This document shows positions 45,601 to 52,101 of a stretch of 64,000 nucleotides of DNA, piece after piece. Source of the DNA: Spisula solida (lineage: Eukaryota > Mollusca > Bivalvia > Venerida > Mactridae); contig OX365959.1 of the NCBI GenBank assembly GCA_947247005.1, positions 33,128,148 through 33,192,147 of the forward strand. The letters are read 5' to 3'. A program made the translations under genes and the position numbers. A model generated the notes under the pieces. The model made no database searches, had not been told where the DNA came from, and worked only from the letters and a program-made list of their open reading frames with translations. The stretch's first letter is position 1, and every line of letters starts with the position of its first letter.

Positions 45601-45888
45601 CAACTTATCTAGAGGTCTGCATTAAACTTAGTCACGATGTTTACTTCTATAATATCTAGGCCAAGTTCTATACTCTGACCCTGATTTTGAGGTCAATGGT
45701 CTTGGTCTCCTTGACCTTTAACATGACTGCATGGCTACAATGGAGGCATATATGTTATAAACATCTTGTTTTATTTTGCAGGTGGATTTGGTGGCGGTGG
45801 TTTTGGTGGTGGTCGAGGTGGAGGAGGATTCGGAGGGGGTCGTGGCGGATTCCGTGGATCAGGAGGTGGATACAGGGGAGGCTATTAA
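11871..45888 (+). CDS. DHX9: ATP-dependent RNA helicase A (DHX9/maleless), 3' seven exons
   Basis: Joined exons: 11871-12038, 13660-13843, 17792-17959, 27310-27425, 43803-44003, 44701-44843 and 45782-45888. All junctions are GT-AG, and phases run on without a break (2, 0, 0, 2, 2, 1). They encode about 361 C-terminal residues of the nuclear DExH-box helicase that unwinds RNA and R-loops and, as Drosophila maleless, acts in dosage compensation. Visible in order: the end of the helicase-associated region ([20 protein letters not shown]), the OB-fold ([31 protein letters not shown]), the region before the tail ([14 protein letters not shown]) and an RGG/FGGG-rich tail ending GYRGGY. N-terminal dsRBDs and the helicase core lie left of the window. 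Introns of 9.35 and 16.4 kb are swollen by mobile elements. No frameshift or stop is seen, so the gene looks functional. Confidence 0.95.
12241..12740. repeat. Dispersed tandem repeat in DHX9 intron A
   Basis: About three units of roughly 130-150 bp repeat CAAAGGTCAAGGTCACAGTTG, GAAGCTTGTCCGGACCATAA and GTCATGCCCAACCCC. A GTGCGTGCGTGCGTC microsatellite is at its left. Fragments of AGCTCC-type elements flank it (12085-12240 and 12800-12965). No exon is seen in the rest of this intron (12970-13659). Confidence 0.6.
13660..13843 (+). CDS. DHX9: DHX9 exon B
   Basis: The acceptor is TTGTGTTTTAG and the donor GTG|GTAAGT. It completes the split Arg codon of exon A, then reads [45 protein letters not shown] and [10 protein letters not shown]. 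This matches the linker between the helicase-associated region and OB-fold of DHX9 proteins. It ends in phase 0. Confidence 0.94.
13868..14730. mobile_element. Foldback MITE split by a T-run element
   Basis: The left arm starting GGCCCCGTGTTCACAAAAAA pairs with a right arm that ends TTTGTGAACACGGAGCC. The right arm is cut inside its T run by the element at 14017-14713. Without the insertion the MITE is about 165 bp, with CTTAAGCCCGATTCTGAG-like internal repeats. Confidence 0.75.
14017..14713 (+). mobile_element. T-run element (AGCTCC type) inside a MITE arm
   Basis: It starts AGCTCCACTATTCATAGATAAGGGGAGCT after five T and ends GGACAGCTCTTG before TTTGTG. The host's other arm shows the uninterrupted site has six T, so the insertion added at most two extra T. 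Internal units match 7186-8056. Confidence 0.8.
14731..16350. other. DHX9 intron B, mostly unrecognised; hairpin cluster at 15570-15735
   Basis: I find no exon. Around 15570-15735 several short inverted repeats overlap, e.g. GATAGCAGGTTTG with CAAACCGCTATC and GCTATCGAGCGCTTTC with GAAAGCGCTCGGTAGC. They probably come from a small foldback element and give a spurious minus-strand frame at 15553-15771. Confidence 0.45.
16352..16748 (+). mobile_element. tRNA-derived SINE with 39-bp repeats near its tail
   Basis: The tRNA-like head GTGGTCCAGGGGTTACTAGT (A box) and GGGTTGATTCC (B box, 16410-16420) is followed by a unique body, four units of a 39-bp repeat (16564-16723) and a tail GCAAACAAACA. 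It lies in DHX9 intron B in sense orientation. Confidence 0.7.
16564..16723 (+). repeat. 39-bp tandem repeat, four copies
   Basis: The unit GAATCATCTGCTATATATAA + CTGAAAGTTGTTGGGCATT repeats four times; the third copy carries a short insertion (ATTATATAA for ATATATAA). Confidence 0.9.
16758..17115 (+). mobile_element. Second tRNA-derived SINE
   Basis: The head GATGACCGAGTGGTTAGCGC resembles a Ser/Leu-type tRNA A box and CTTCGAATCTTGG is a B-box relative. A body of about 280 bp with TTGGTGCTATACACCGGGC and an A-rich end follows. It directly follows the SINE at 16352-16748 but belongs to a different family. Confidence 0.65.
17150..17760. repeat. Possible MITE with TTTCGCGG ends
   Basis: GGTTTCGCGGTACGGG near 17351 and CGCGAAACCA near 17750 are inverted, and another TGTTTCGCGGTAC copy is at about 17150. 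Spacing of about 400-600 bp suits a MITE, but no clear target duplication is seen. It ends about 40 bases before DHX9 exon C. Confidence 0.35.
17792..17959 (+). CDS. DHX9: DHX9 exon C (OB-fold)
   Basis: The acceptor is TGTCTCTATTCAG and the donor AAG|GTTTGT. 56 codons, phase 0 on both sides. [30 protein letters not shown] and [10 protein letters not shown] are among the most conserved stretches of the RNA helicase A OB-fold. Confidence 0.96.
18234..19355 (+). mobile_element. T-run element (AGCTCACC type)
   Basis: It starts after TTTCATTTTT with AGCTCACCTGTCACAAAGTG, then the hairpin, CGTCGTCCGTCCGTC, CTAGAGGTCACAATTT units and two SINE 3'-half modules (18605-18660 and 18930-18970). It ends CAGGTGAGCGACCTAGGGTC-CTTTGGGCCCTCTTG. 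The right flank begins AATGG rather than T. Confidence 0.75.
19356..20247. other. DHX9 intron C, no recognised feature
   Basis: Moderately AT-rich sequence without a convincing exon, tRNA-like head or tandem unit. A GCCACTGTGCC-type motif occurs twice near 20000-20240. Confidence 0.4.
20248..21726 (+). mobile_element. 5'-truncated T-run element with long tandem array
   Basis: It begins TTTTGTGATCACTCTTCGTC without the AGCTCACC start. It carries about ten units of roughly 143 bp (GAAACTTGGTCACAATGATC, ATCTAGGTCAAGTTCGATAT, CTAGGTCACAAGGTCAAATC) and ends ACAGGTGAGCGACCTAGGGC-CCTTTGGGCCCTCTTG. Units are much alike, so expansion is recent. No coding frame. Confidence 0.8.
21727..22815. repeat. 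Dispersed repeat fragments in DHX9 intron C
   Basis: The left part (21735-22110) starts CCCATGCCGATGAAATCGGT and contains CTCTGGTTGCCATGGCAACC and GCCGCCAGTGGGTGGGGC-like motifs; related copies are at 35500-36170. I recognise nothing in 22120-22800. Confidence 0.5.
22816..23846 (+). mobile_element. T-run element (AGCTCC type)
   Basis: It starts after CATTTTT with AGCTCCACTATTCGTAGAAT and ends GTTCGTGGACAGCTCTTG before TTAAAT. It contains about five units with GTTTAGGTACAGGTTTTTTA and CATCATGACC. Third member of the family seen at 7186 and 14017. Confidence 0.8.
23847..24780. other. DHX9 intron C, repeat fragments only
   Basis: CCTGCCGGTTTTTGACCGGAGGGGAC near 24075 and AAACCGGTATGGGACTTCTG near 24185 are pieces of a dispersed repeat also at 27560-27950. 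No exon is supported. Confidence 0.4.
24800..25600. repeat. Dimeric tandem repeat of about 165-170 bp, five units
   Basis: GGGGTAAAACATAACAAAAT-like starts recur at about 24822, 24980, 25151, 25320 and 25491. Odd and even units differ: the odd ones carry AATCGGCAGACCACA-like sequence, the even ones AATCGGTTTA and ATCACTATGATAGGCACATG. The array therefore has an alternating A-B structure of about 335 bp. Confidence 0.7.
25685..26240. mobile_element. Left end of a pogo/Tigger-like element
   Basis: TA followed by CAGTAAAGTTCCACCGACC, with subterminal ATAATGCGACCG and AATACGACC motifs, matches the layout of 10803-11862 but is a different family. No right end is found, probably because of truncation by the element starting at 26501. 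Confidence 0.55.
26501..27124 (+). mobile_element. 5'-truncated T-run element (AGCTCACC type)
   Basis: It begins in the middle of the 5' hairpin (GTGACAGAGTGAGCTTTTG), carries about three 143-bp units and ends ACAGGTGAGCGACCTATGGC-CCTTTGGGCCCTCTTG. An AGCTCC-type fragment follows (27125-27262), then DHX9 exon D at 27310. Confidence 0.75.
27310..27425 (+). CDS. DHX9: DHX9 exon D (OB-fold, end)
   Basis: The acceptor is CTATATTATAG and the donor TG|GTAAGC. It reads [28 protein letters not shown] and [10 protein letters not shown]; the Trp codon is split across the following 16.4-kb intron. The acceptor has a weak pyrimidine tract. Confidence 0.94.
27560..27955. repeat. Dispersed repeat with two units of about 160 bp
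   Basis: AAATCTGGATCCTGACATAA, ACTCAAACAGTTT and GTGGTTGCTATGGC occur twice. Ends with AAAACCGGTAGGGGACTTC, shared with 24075-24210. Confidence 0.6.
28085..28490. repeat. Low-complexity tract of ACTTAGTAATT palindromes
   Basis: TTACTTAGTAAATGTAAATT, AATTACTTGTTAATTACTAA and similar strings repeat in both orientations; three units of roughly 110 bp are visible. Related strings recur near 29970-30150, 31380-31520 and 31862-31920, which suggests a broken foldback element. Confidence 0.7.
28916..29200. repeat. Foldback repeat of CCATGGTC palindromes
   Basis: GACCATGGTCTACCATGGT at the left and ACCATGGTGGACCATGGTC at the right are inverted copies. ATGGTC/GACCAT motifs fill the interior. Just left, 28875-28915 holds a fragment of the 330-550 repeat. 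Confidence 0.65.
30156..30432 (+). mobile_element. T-run element (ATGCCCCC type)
   Basis: It starts after TAATTTTT with ATGCCCCCCTATCGATAGAT-GGGGAGGCAT (hairpin), then CCGTCCGTTCGTTCGTCC. It ends GGGGGCATAAGCGTTTATTG-AACGCAGTCTTG followed by seven T. Another 3' end of the family is at about 29482-29514, and a full copy is at 44023-44333. Confidence 0.7.
31284..31372 (+). mobile_element. tRNA(Lys)-like SINE head
   Basis: GTGTTAGAGTGTTGGACTTT + TAACC (TTT-like anticodon region) followed by AGGTTACAGGTTCAAATATG resembles a Lys tRNA from D arm to T arm. The acceptor stem does not pair, so it is a pseudo-tRNA/SINE. Confidence 0.55.
31534..31862. mobile_element. Small foldback element with CAGTCAAT ends
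   Basis: The left end CAGTCAATATTATGCCCGCC and right end GGCGGGCAAAAAATTGACTG are near-complementary. The interior repeats GGCGGGAATTAGA-like motifs in both orientations. No coding frame. Confidence 0.7.
32990..35170 (+). repeat. Tandem array of about 150-165 bp units, split by a MITE
   Basis: Units contain GCCTAGAGCTTTCATATTTGG, TATGTAGCATCACC, AGGTCCTCTACAAAGATTGT and TTACATAGAGTTATATAGGG. The 1.15-kb element at 33500-34647 interrupts it. A second array of the same kind is at 37990-38970. Both look like T-run element interiors (CGTCCGTCGGTCAACAATTT at the left edge). Confidence 0.75.
33500..34647. mobile_element. Long-TIR MITE with 9-bp target duplication (MULE-like)
   Basis: Termini are GGCAGTGGCTAGCCGTCCGG and its complement; arms of about 320 bp pair, including GTCGTCCGGCGCCGGACGAC palindromes and GCAAACGCTACGTGCATTGG. 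ATAGGGAAA flanks both sides (33491-33499 and 34648-34656). A 9-bp duplication plus long inverted repeats suggests a Mutator-like family; hAT is less likely because its duplication is 8 bp. The right arm has an extra tandem copy of a segment of about 37 bp (TTTATACCATTCCAATATGG). The core of about 500 bp encodes nothing clear. Confidence 0.85.
35180..36175 (+). repeat. Cluster of T-run element 5' ends and tandem units
   Basis: ATGCTCGCGGAAGGGTGAGC after five T (35190), then GGCTCACCTGTCACATAGTG (35300), each followed by a CGTCC microsatellite. Then about three units with CTCTGGTTGCCATGGCAACC, ATCAACCGCTTGCCAGATTT and GGCCGCCAGTGGGTGGGGCG. Neither element has a recognisable 3' end here. Confidence 0.6.
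36176..37039 (+). mobile_element. T-run element (AGCTCACC type) with SINE-module array
   Basis: It starts after GATCGTTTTT with AGCTCACCTGTCACAAAGTG and ends GGCCCTTTGGGCCCTCTTG followed by T6. It has four tRNA 3'-half modules with poly-T (36590-36980), against six in the sister element 8850-10481. A solo 3' end follows at 37060-37100. Confidence 0.8.
37195..37860 (+). repeat. Tandem repeat of about 155 bp, four units
   Basis: After a CCGTCCGTCCGTC tract, units carry CTTGTCCGGGCCATAATTTG, AACTTCATAGGTGAATAGAC and CAAGAACCATAACTCTTGAT. Because the unit is close to a multiple of three, a 138-residue repetitive minus-strand frame results; I do not consider it a gene. Confidence 0.75.
37868..42595 (+). 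mobile_element. T-run element (AGCTCACC type) carrying a large foldback insertion
   Basis: It starts after T5 with AGCTCACCTGACCACAAAGT-GGTCATGGTGAGG and ends CAGGTGAGCGATATTGGGCC-ATCATGGCCCTCTTG + TTTT. The tandem array of about 155-bp units is interrupted at 38972 and resumes at 42426 (CTACACTGCCTAGAGTTTTG). Confidence 0.7.
38972..42425. mobile_element. Foldback element of GGAATTCTTTGGAAT repeats, 2.5-kb core
   Basis: The ends CCCCTTGCGAAAGTTAG and the complement of TTAATTTCTGCAGGGG are related inverted repeats. Both arms (38972-39460 and 41960-42425) are packed with AATTCCAAAGAATTCC-type palindromes. The core of about 2.5 kb is AT-rich with no repeats I recognise except a possible minus-strand tRNA-like SINE head near 41780-41865. 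No transposase frame is visible. Confidence 0.65.
42661..43059. repeat. 40-bp minisatellite, ten copies
   Basis: The unit GACATGTTTATTGATGTTTG + GACGTAACTAGAATCTCTAT repeats exactly every 40 bases nine times; a tenth copy lacks one base. Variation is a few C/T, G/C and G/A/T changes, so it is young. No spacers, so not CRISPR. Confidence 0.95.
43060..43370 (-). mobile_element. Right end of a Tigger-like element
   Basis: Read on the minus strand it begins CAGTCAACTCTCATTTTCTC followed by GAACTCGCTTATATCGAATT, the classic Tigger terminal layout, with TA next to it. It ends about 430 bp before DHX9 exon E. Confidence 0.65.
43803..44003 (+). CDS. DHX9: DHX9 exon E
   Basis: The acceptor is TTATTTTTTCAG. 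It completes the Trp codon of exon D and reads [33 protein letters not shown] and [20 protein letters not shown]. The best donor is GG|GTTAAA at 44004, non-consensus at +3 to +5 but the only one seen that leaves the two bases needed by exon F. A T-run element starts 19 bases past this donor. Confidence 0.9.
44023..44333 (+). mobile_element. T-run element (ATGCCCCC-related) just after DHX9 exon E
   Basis: It starts after GTTGTTTTT with ATGTCCTGGCATC...GGGGGCATATTTTG, then CTGTCTGTCCGTTC, and ends GGGGCATAAGCGTTTATTGA-ACGCAGTCTTG + TTTT. The left edge lies 19 bases from the exon E splice donor. Confidence 0.7.
44701..44843 (+). CDS. DHX9: DHX9 exon F (first RGG segment)
   Basis: The acceptor is TGATTCTCTTCAG and the donor GGTG|GTAAGT. 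It reads [20 protein letters not shown] and then repeated RGG/FRGG motifs. Gly/Arg-rich C-terminal tails are typical of DHX9, where they bind nucleic acid and can be arginine-methylated. GC-rich relative to flanking introns. Confidence 0.93.
44844..45781. other. DHX9 intron F with repeat fragments
   Basis: ATGCTCCCGCCATGAAATGG-CGGAAGGACATATAG at 44910 resembles another T-run element 5' hairpin, and 45600-45720 carries a remnant of a GGTCAC-type unit. Separates the two RGG exons. Confidence 0.4.
45782..45888 (+). CDS. DHX9: DHX9 exon G (terminal RGG segment and stop)
   Basis: The acceptor is TTTATTTTGCAG. It completes a Gly codon, reads [20 protein letters not shown] and ends [15 protein letters not shown] with TAA at 45886-45888. 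The overlapping Trp/Arg-rich and Val-rich frames here are shadows of the GGN codons. Confidence 0.94.
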
Positions 45889-46317
45889 TGCCATTGTGCA
45901 GATAACTGACTGGTGTTACTGTGAAATATCATACTTTTATGTGACATTGTTAAGCTTTAGTCAAATCTATAAGACTGTGTTCACGTTGATCTGAATAGAA
46001 CTTAATATATAAAACCCTATTGCTTTGAAGGTTAGCAGGTCAAAGTGATCATGACCTTAAATTATAATTTGACGCAAATGTTTGCTTCATACAAAGTGCA
46101 AGACACTGTCTCATAATGTCTAGGTCAGACTTTGGGTCAATGCCTCTAGTAGGGCATCAAAAGTTTTATAGATCTTACTTATAATGTTGTCACTGCATAC
46201 CGGGTATCTTGTATTGTTAAAGAGATAAAAATGAGGATCTACTGAAGCATTTAATTTCATTTTTGAATCATGTTGTATGTTTTTGTGGGGTGTACATGTA
46301 TGGTAATTGTGTGTTGT

Positions 46318-46323
46318 AATAAA
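46318..46323 (+). terminator. Probable DHX9 poly(A) signal
   Basis: AATAAA at the end of a unique AT-rich 3' UTR of about 430 bases, just before a SINE begins at about 46365. Confidence 0.55.
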
Positions 46324-46364
46324 TATATGTAATATAAGAGAATTTTTGTTTATTCGGTATCCTA

Positions 46365-46690
46365 TAGGTAGGGCTTGCATTGGGATTGAGAGGTCCTAGG
46401 TTCGATTCCCATCTGTGTCACAGCTCAATTTCCTTGAGCATGAATAACCCATGATGCTCCACCCGACCAAGGTGTGAAATGGTACCTGTGAGGGTGATGT
46501 CTGAACATGTTCTATATTCCTGGGCGCTGCAGATCGATGTTGGCTGCACCCCACCAGGAGAGAAATAGTATCCCCAGGTAGACTCAAACGCAGGTTTCCT
46601 TAGATAGCCCAATGACCAGGGAAAGTTAAAATGTCAAAGGGTGGCTGAATTGCTGAAAGTGGCCCTCCAAAACTGGTAACTTAACTTTTT
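46365..46690 (+). mobile_element. tRNA-derived SINE just past DHX9 3' end
   Basis: The B-box-like AGGTTCGATTCCCATC at about 46399 follows a weak A-box region (GGTAGGGCTTGC). The body includes GATGCTCCACCCGACCAAGG and CTGGGCGCTGCAGATCG. The opposite-strand open frames here are SINE sequence. Confidence 0.6.
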
Positions 46691-46699
46691 CTTGTTAGC

Positions 46700-47387
46700 A
46701 CACATGAACATGCAGTTCTTAAGGTGAGCGTTTAGGATAGTAGGTAAAGAGAGATGTTGTAATCAAATTGCACAGGAATGATCCTTTGATGGTCCTTTTC
46801 AAATGGTAGCACATATGACCCATACATGTGTGTAATCTGCATCACAAGACACATCTTATGAACCTATATTGTTTTAAAAATGGATAAAGGTCATGTAGAT
46901 CAAACGGAAATAGAAAAAGCCTGTATTTTGCTTAGTAAAGAGTAAGTTTTCTGACAGTTTTTTCTTGTTTTCCCGAAACGGCTTTTTGCACTCACGGCCT
47001 TATCTTTCTAAGGCAGCAATATGTAGGTCTTACAGATTTTAAGAGTAAAAGCTCATTTAATGACCACTCCTTCACCACTGAACAGAATAGGAATGCTCTT
47101 CAAGCAATGATGCATACTGTGTCGGTCTGCTGCATGTGATGGTAGGTGTCAACATATAGGCTATACAAGTCAACTCTCCAAACCACTGAACAGATTTAGA
47201 CCAAGCACTACAGGAATGACCCTTTCTTCGTCCTCATTCACAGTGGTAATAACAGTTCTGGCCTGGTATTCACAAAGCATCGTAAAAAACTTAAAAATTT
47301 TGACTTAAAACTGGACGTATTATGTGAACAACCTTTGCAGGCGGCGGCAGCATCAAGTTATTTGAACTTATAATTCAAACAGTTTTC
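46700..47387. other. Intergenic stretch, no recognised gene
   Basis: Contains fragments such as GGTGAGCGTTTAGG and ACAGGAATGACCC shared with T-run element interiors, but no complete element and no coding frame. Confidence 0.4.
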
Positions 47388-48099
47388 CATGGGCGTCGGA
47401 GCGTCTTCAACATTGGGGGGTCGAAATTTTTTTGAGAGAGATGGGCGTCACATTTAGTGTTAATAGCTTATAGGGAATGTTTGTGTATATCATTACAAAG
47501 GTAAGGTGTGTGTACTAAGTTGTTTGCTCGTCAAAATTCCGGTTGAAATGAACCTTATCATAAAGTAGTATTGTAAGTAGGGGGTCCGGGGGCATGCTCC
47601 CCCGTGAAACATTTTAAAACAATGAATCAATCTGATGATTACTGTGCGTTCTGAGATAATTGTTTGGTATTTTACAGGACATGCATTGTTACAAGATCAA
47701 ACAAAATTAAGTTCTTATGTGTAAATAGTTTTATTTATTATTGCACAGATGCTGCCCGAATTCTAAGAGTTAAGGGGTTTAGTGAGGGATAATTTAACAT
47801 AGAAATGACAAAGTTTAAAAGCAATATAGGAGCTGGGGCAAACTTTATCATACAATGTCTTCCTATAGTTCTTGTAGCTCTCTCAACAGCTACATGATAA
47901 CATATTTCATATATTAAAACCATTAAAATTGCGAGCGAAGCAAGCACGAAAATACTTTTTAACAAAGAATAAAAGGCAAATTACCTATTACAAGACTATT
48001 TTAGGCGAAAAATTATTTATATGGTCTGAATTATTGGGGGGGGGGGGGGCCAAACGATATGCCTGCCCCCCCCCCCCCCCCCCCTTCTCCTACGCCCAT
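47388..48099. mobile_element. Foldback/MITE with CATGGGCGT ends and possible 6-bp target duplication
   Basis: The left end CATGGGCGTCGGAGCG and right end CTCCTACGCCCAT are inverted. GTTTTC flanks both sides (47382-47387 and 48100-48105). The inside has GGGGTCCGGGGGCATGCTCC and facing G and C homopolymer runs (48034-48084). Confidence 0.55.
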
Positions 48100-48169
48100 G
48101 TTTTCATCTTACCATTTTCAAACTTAATGACAATGTTTATTGATATAATATTTAGGCCAAGTTTTCTTG

Positions 48170-49130
48170 GAGTATGGCCCTTTTAATTACCAAATCCGTT
48201 GTCTGTTTGTTCATTATTTCTTGTGAACATATTACATGACATAATTATGGCCCAATCTTCATGAAACATGGTCAGAGTGTTTGTATGAAATCAACTTCAT
48301 TTTTGAAACTGGGTCATAAGGGGTAAAAAACTGTCTTAGAAAAAAGCTTGTGAACAGGTCAGAGGCCACAATTATGGCCCAATCTTTATGAAACATGGTC
48401 AGAATGTTTGTCTCTATGAAATCTAGGCCAAGTTCCAAACTGAATCATGTGGGGTCAAAAACTTGGTCAAATCTTAAAAAAATCTCATAAACTGGTTAAT
48501 TGCCATAATTATGGCTAGATCTTTATGAAACATGGTCGGAATGTTTGTCTCTATGAAAAATAGGTCAAGTTTGAAACTGGGTTATGTGGGGTCAAAAACT
48601 AAGTCATTAGGTCAAATCTTAGAAAAAGCTTGTGAACGCATTACAGGACAATTATGGCCAGATCTTTATGAATCATGGTCAGAATGTTTGTCTCTATGAA
48701 ATCTAGGTCAATTTCGAAACTGGGTCATGTGGGGTAAAATTCCAGGTCACTAGGTCAAATCTTGGAATAATCTTATGAACACAGAGAACACAAGTATGGT
48801 CAACTCTTCATGAAACATGGTCGGAATGTTTGTCTCTATAAAATATTGGGACATGTTTGAAACTGATTCATGTGGGGTCAACAACTAAGTCACTAGAAAT
48901 CTTAGAAAAAGCTTGTTACAGCATTAGAGGCCGCGTTGATGGCCTGATCTTCATGAAACTAACAAAAATGTTTGTCTCTATAAAATCATGGCCAAGCTTA
49001 AACAGTACTACTAGTATCTATCAGATGAACGTATTTCAGCGATTTTGAACAGTCTTTGCCCATTAGCTGCATTTGGTATACATGTAGCAAAAGCAATATT
49101 GCTCAGGTGAGCGATATAGGGCCCTCATGG
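48170..49130 (+). mobile_element. 5'-truncated T-run element with about six 135-bp units
   Basis: Units carry GGCCCAATCTTTATGAAACA, TGGTCAGAATGTTTGTCTCT and ACTAGGTCAAATCTTAG. It ends CTCAGGTGAGCGATATAGGG-CCCTCATGG without the usual CTCTTG. Confidence 0.65.
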
Positions 49131-49139
49131 TGCCCATGA

Positions 49140-51800
49140 CTGGAGAGATGTCCCATATTGAGGGTGAAACCCCCCTTTTCGGTACGCAGGATTCATGGCC
49201 TTTTTAGGTGGTATTCGGGACGCAAGAGCGTCATACGCGGTACGCAATAAAATGTCTATTGGTATTCAGTACGCAATATTTCCAAAATAAACTGTTTTCT
49301 TGAACTAGCATTTAAGCTTTTTAACCAATTTAGAGACAACAAAGCAATGAATTACGCTTCAAATGCGATTTCATGTGTGTTGAACTAAAAATGTTGATGT
49401 ACATATTGTTTACGGACCTAAGATAGTGTTCAATAACGCTAAGTCCTAAGTTACTTCAAGTATTTTTAACTTTACTAGTGAATATTATCAAGTAGAGAGC
49501 TAGTATGTGTGGGATACATTTTTCTAGATCGACTCCCTCGCACACTAACTTTGTCAGTGAATCTTATCAAATTGGAATGTATGCTGCTAAGATATATACA
49601 ATGCACTTTTTTGTGCTGCTCAGATAAACAACGCTTTTTTCTAGCTGGCTTCGCTCGCACAATGCAGGTATCAAGTAATAGTATCAATTAGAGAACGTGT
49701 CATACAGCTCAGATACAGGATATGTCAACACTTTGCCTAGCTTACACAAGCTTTGCATTTTGCTTACCGAGTAGTAACTTTGTCAGTTACATACTCAAAC
49801 ATAGAACGAGTCTTTGGCATGCTGTGCAAACAGCAATGCATTTTTCTAGCACGCTTAGCTCGCACAAAATCTTTATCATTGAACATTGAACATTATCAAG
49901 TAGAGAATGAGTTTGTGTGGTAGGCCTACATTTGTCAGCAAAAACGAAGCATTGGTTCTAACTCGCTTCGCTCGCTCATATAAAGTAGAGAATGATTTTG
50001 TGCGACGTACAGCTAAGAAAATCAACGCATTTTACCCTAATTTATCAGTGTATAATAAGTAGACAACAGATTTGTGCAATAGGCTGCTCTGATAGAAATG
50101 CATTCTTTTATAGCTCGCACAAAAATCGCTACACAGTTTTTTGTTACATGAAGAGATGAATGTAAAACACGTATACCCCCATGACACAAAGACATTCGAC
50201 CTACTGACCTCATAATCAATAGGGGTCATCTGCTGTGGATGACCAACCTCCATGTAAAGTTTGAGGATCCTAACGTTCTTGAGTTATTAAACGGTAACCA
50301 TTTGGTCTGACCAACAGACCGACCGACATGTGCAAAACAATATACCCCCTTATCAAAGATGGGGGGGGACATAAAAAGTCCCAATTAACCTTCATCAGAA
50401 GAGAGCACATCCCCTTCTCTAATCGTCCCGGCCGTCACTTCCTCAAGACTCAATTTCGCACCCACTTTTGGGGAAATTCTAGTTACTACCATGATGCCGC
50501 TCAGATGAACAATGCATATTTAGACTCGCTTCGCTCACACAACAACTTTATCATTATCAAGTAGAGAAAGAGTTTGTGTAGCAAAATTATAAGATAATCA
50601 ATGCAATTTTCGAGTTTGTGTGGTAGGGCTTTATTGCTAAAAAACAATGTATTTTTTTCTAGCTCGCTTCGCTCGCACAATAACTTTCTCAATAGTATCA
50701 AGTAAAGACATGCGACATGCTGCTCAGAAAATCAACACATTTTACCTCGCTCGCACAAAAACTTTCATCAGTGAATAAGTCAAGTAGACAACACGTGTGT
50801 GTGGTATGCTGCTCTGAAAGAAACGCAATCTTTATAGCTCAGACAATAATCGTTTTAAACAGTTTTATGTGATATGATCCTCTGATAAGCAATGCATTTC
50901 CCCTAGAAAAATATCAGGGCAATAAACCCTAACCACAGGAGAAGAAGGGGCACACTCTCTTCGATAATCGTCTCAGAAAGTTACCTCTTCAAGACTCAAT
51001 TTCGCACTAACTTGAAAAATCCTAGTTACTATCATGATTGATGCCGCTCAGATGAACAATGTACTTTTTCTGGCTTGCTTCACTAACACTTTATTAGTAA
51101 GTATTATCAAATAGAGAACGAGTTTGTGTAGCATACCTCTCAGATAAGCAATGCAATTTTCAGGCTCGATTCGCTCGCACAATTACTTTATCAGTGAATA
51201 TTTTCAAATTGAGTACGAGTTTCCGTAGTATACTGCTCATAATTATGACAATCACGATTTCATACAATGCCTTTGCTACATTGGTTCTTGTATTTGAAAC
51301 ATGCTTTTAATTCGTATGATACTATAATTTAGATTAGCCTTAAGTCAATTAGTAGATATATGGATGTTTTGGATGATTATATCACAAAACCTGTCCTCTG
51401 ATGGATTCATTGTTATTTTCAATGAAAAGGTGTGTGCATGTCAATATTTTTTACATCCTAACACCTAATCAATCCTATAAAATCAGAACAGGTCATATTA
51501 AACATACTGAAATGGAAAAGGCTTGTTTTTCCAATAGTTAATAGTAGTTTTCAGACAGTTTTTCTTTTCTCAAAATAGCATTTTTGCACTTACGACATTC
51601 TTCGTCTAAGTTAACGAGTTGTGGACGGTGATAGGAGGTGTTTTTTAAAAAGCTTTTTATGTTTCAAAACTGGCTAAAAGTATTCGGGATTCAGCGAAAA
51701 AATAAGGTGGTGTTCGGGACTCGCTGAAAAATTAAGAAGTATTCGGAATTCATGGGGGGAGGGGGTGCCACCCTCCATATTCACAGAGGGCGAGAAACTA
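49140..51800. mobile_element. Large foldback with CTCGCTTCGCTCGCAC array
   Basis: The left flank CATATTGAGGGTGAAACCCCC and right flank GGGGGTGCCACCCTCCATATTC are inverted. Next to them, GGTATTCGGGACGCAAGAGC and AAGTATTCGGGATTCAGCG-type repeats also face each other. The inside (49460-51250) repeats about every 100-130 bp: CTAGCTCGCTTCGCTCGCAC, AACTTTATCAGTGAATATTA, TCAAGTAGAGAACGAGTTTG, TGCTGCTCAGATAAACAA. A reverse copy of the 330-550 repeat sits at 50160-50375. No gene. Confidence 0.6.
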
Positions 51801-51956
51801 GCAGAGCGGTGACACTGACTTCTTGGCCATGCTTAACTTCTTTGCACAAAAAGGTGCTCACAGTTCTAACACTTAACTTTTCTGCGCCACATTCTCGAGT
51901 GAATAACAAAGTTCTGCTGGGGACTTATCAATTGATTAATGTATAAAAGATATAGA

Positions 51957-52101
51957 GGATCTTACATGAGTGTCTTTCTATATTGAATTTATTAAACGAG
52001 TTGGATAAAATGATAAAATGCGAGGCTCTGTCGAGCATTTTATCACTTTTATTCAACGAGTTTAATAAATTTAATATGGAATGACACGAATGTAAGATTC
52101 T
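51957..52101. mobile_element. Hairpin MITE
   Basis: AGGATCTTACATGAGTGTCT and ATAAAATGATAAAATGC on the left pair with GCATTTTATCACTTTTAT and AATGACACGAATGTAAGATT on the right around GAGGCTCTGTCGA. Almost the whole element folds on itself. Confidence 0.85.

Noticed and set aside
45687..45994. Trp/Arg-rich and Val-rich frames over DHX9 exon G
   Set aside because: Out-of-frame readings of GGN-rich RGG codons; the true frame splices in at 45782 and ends GYRGGY.
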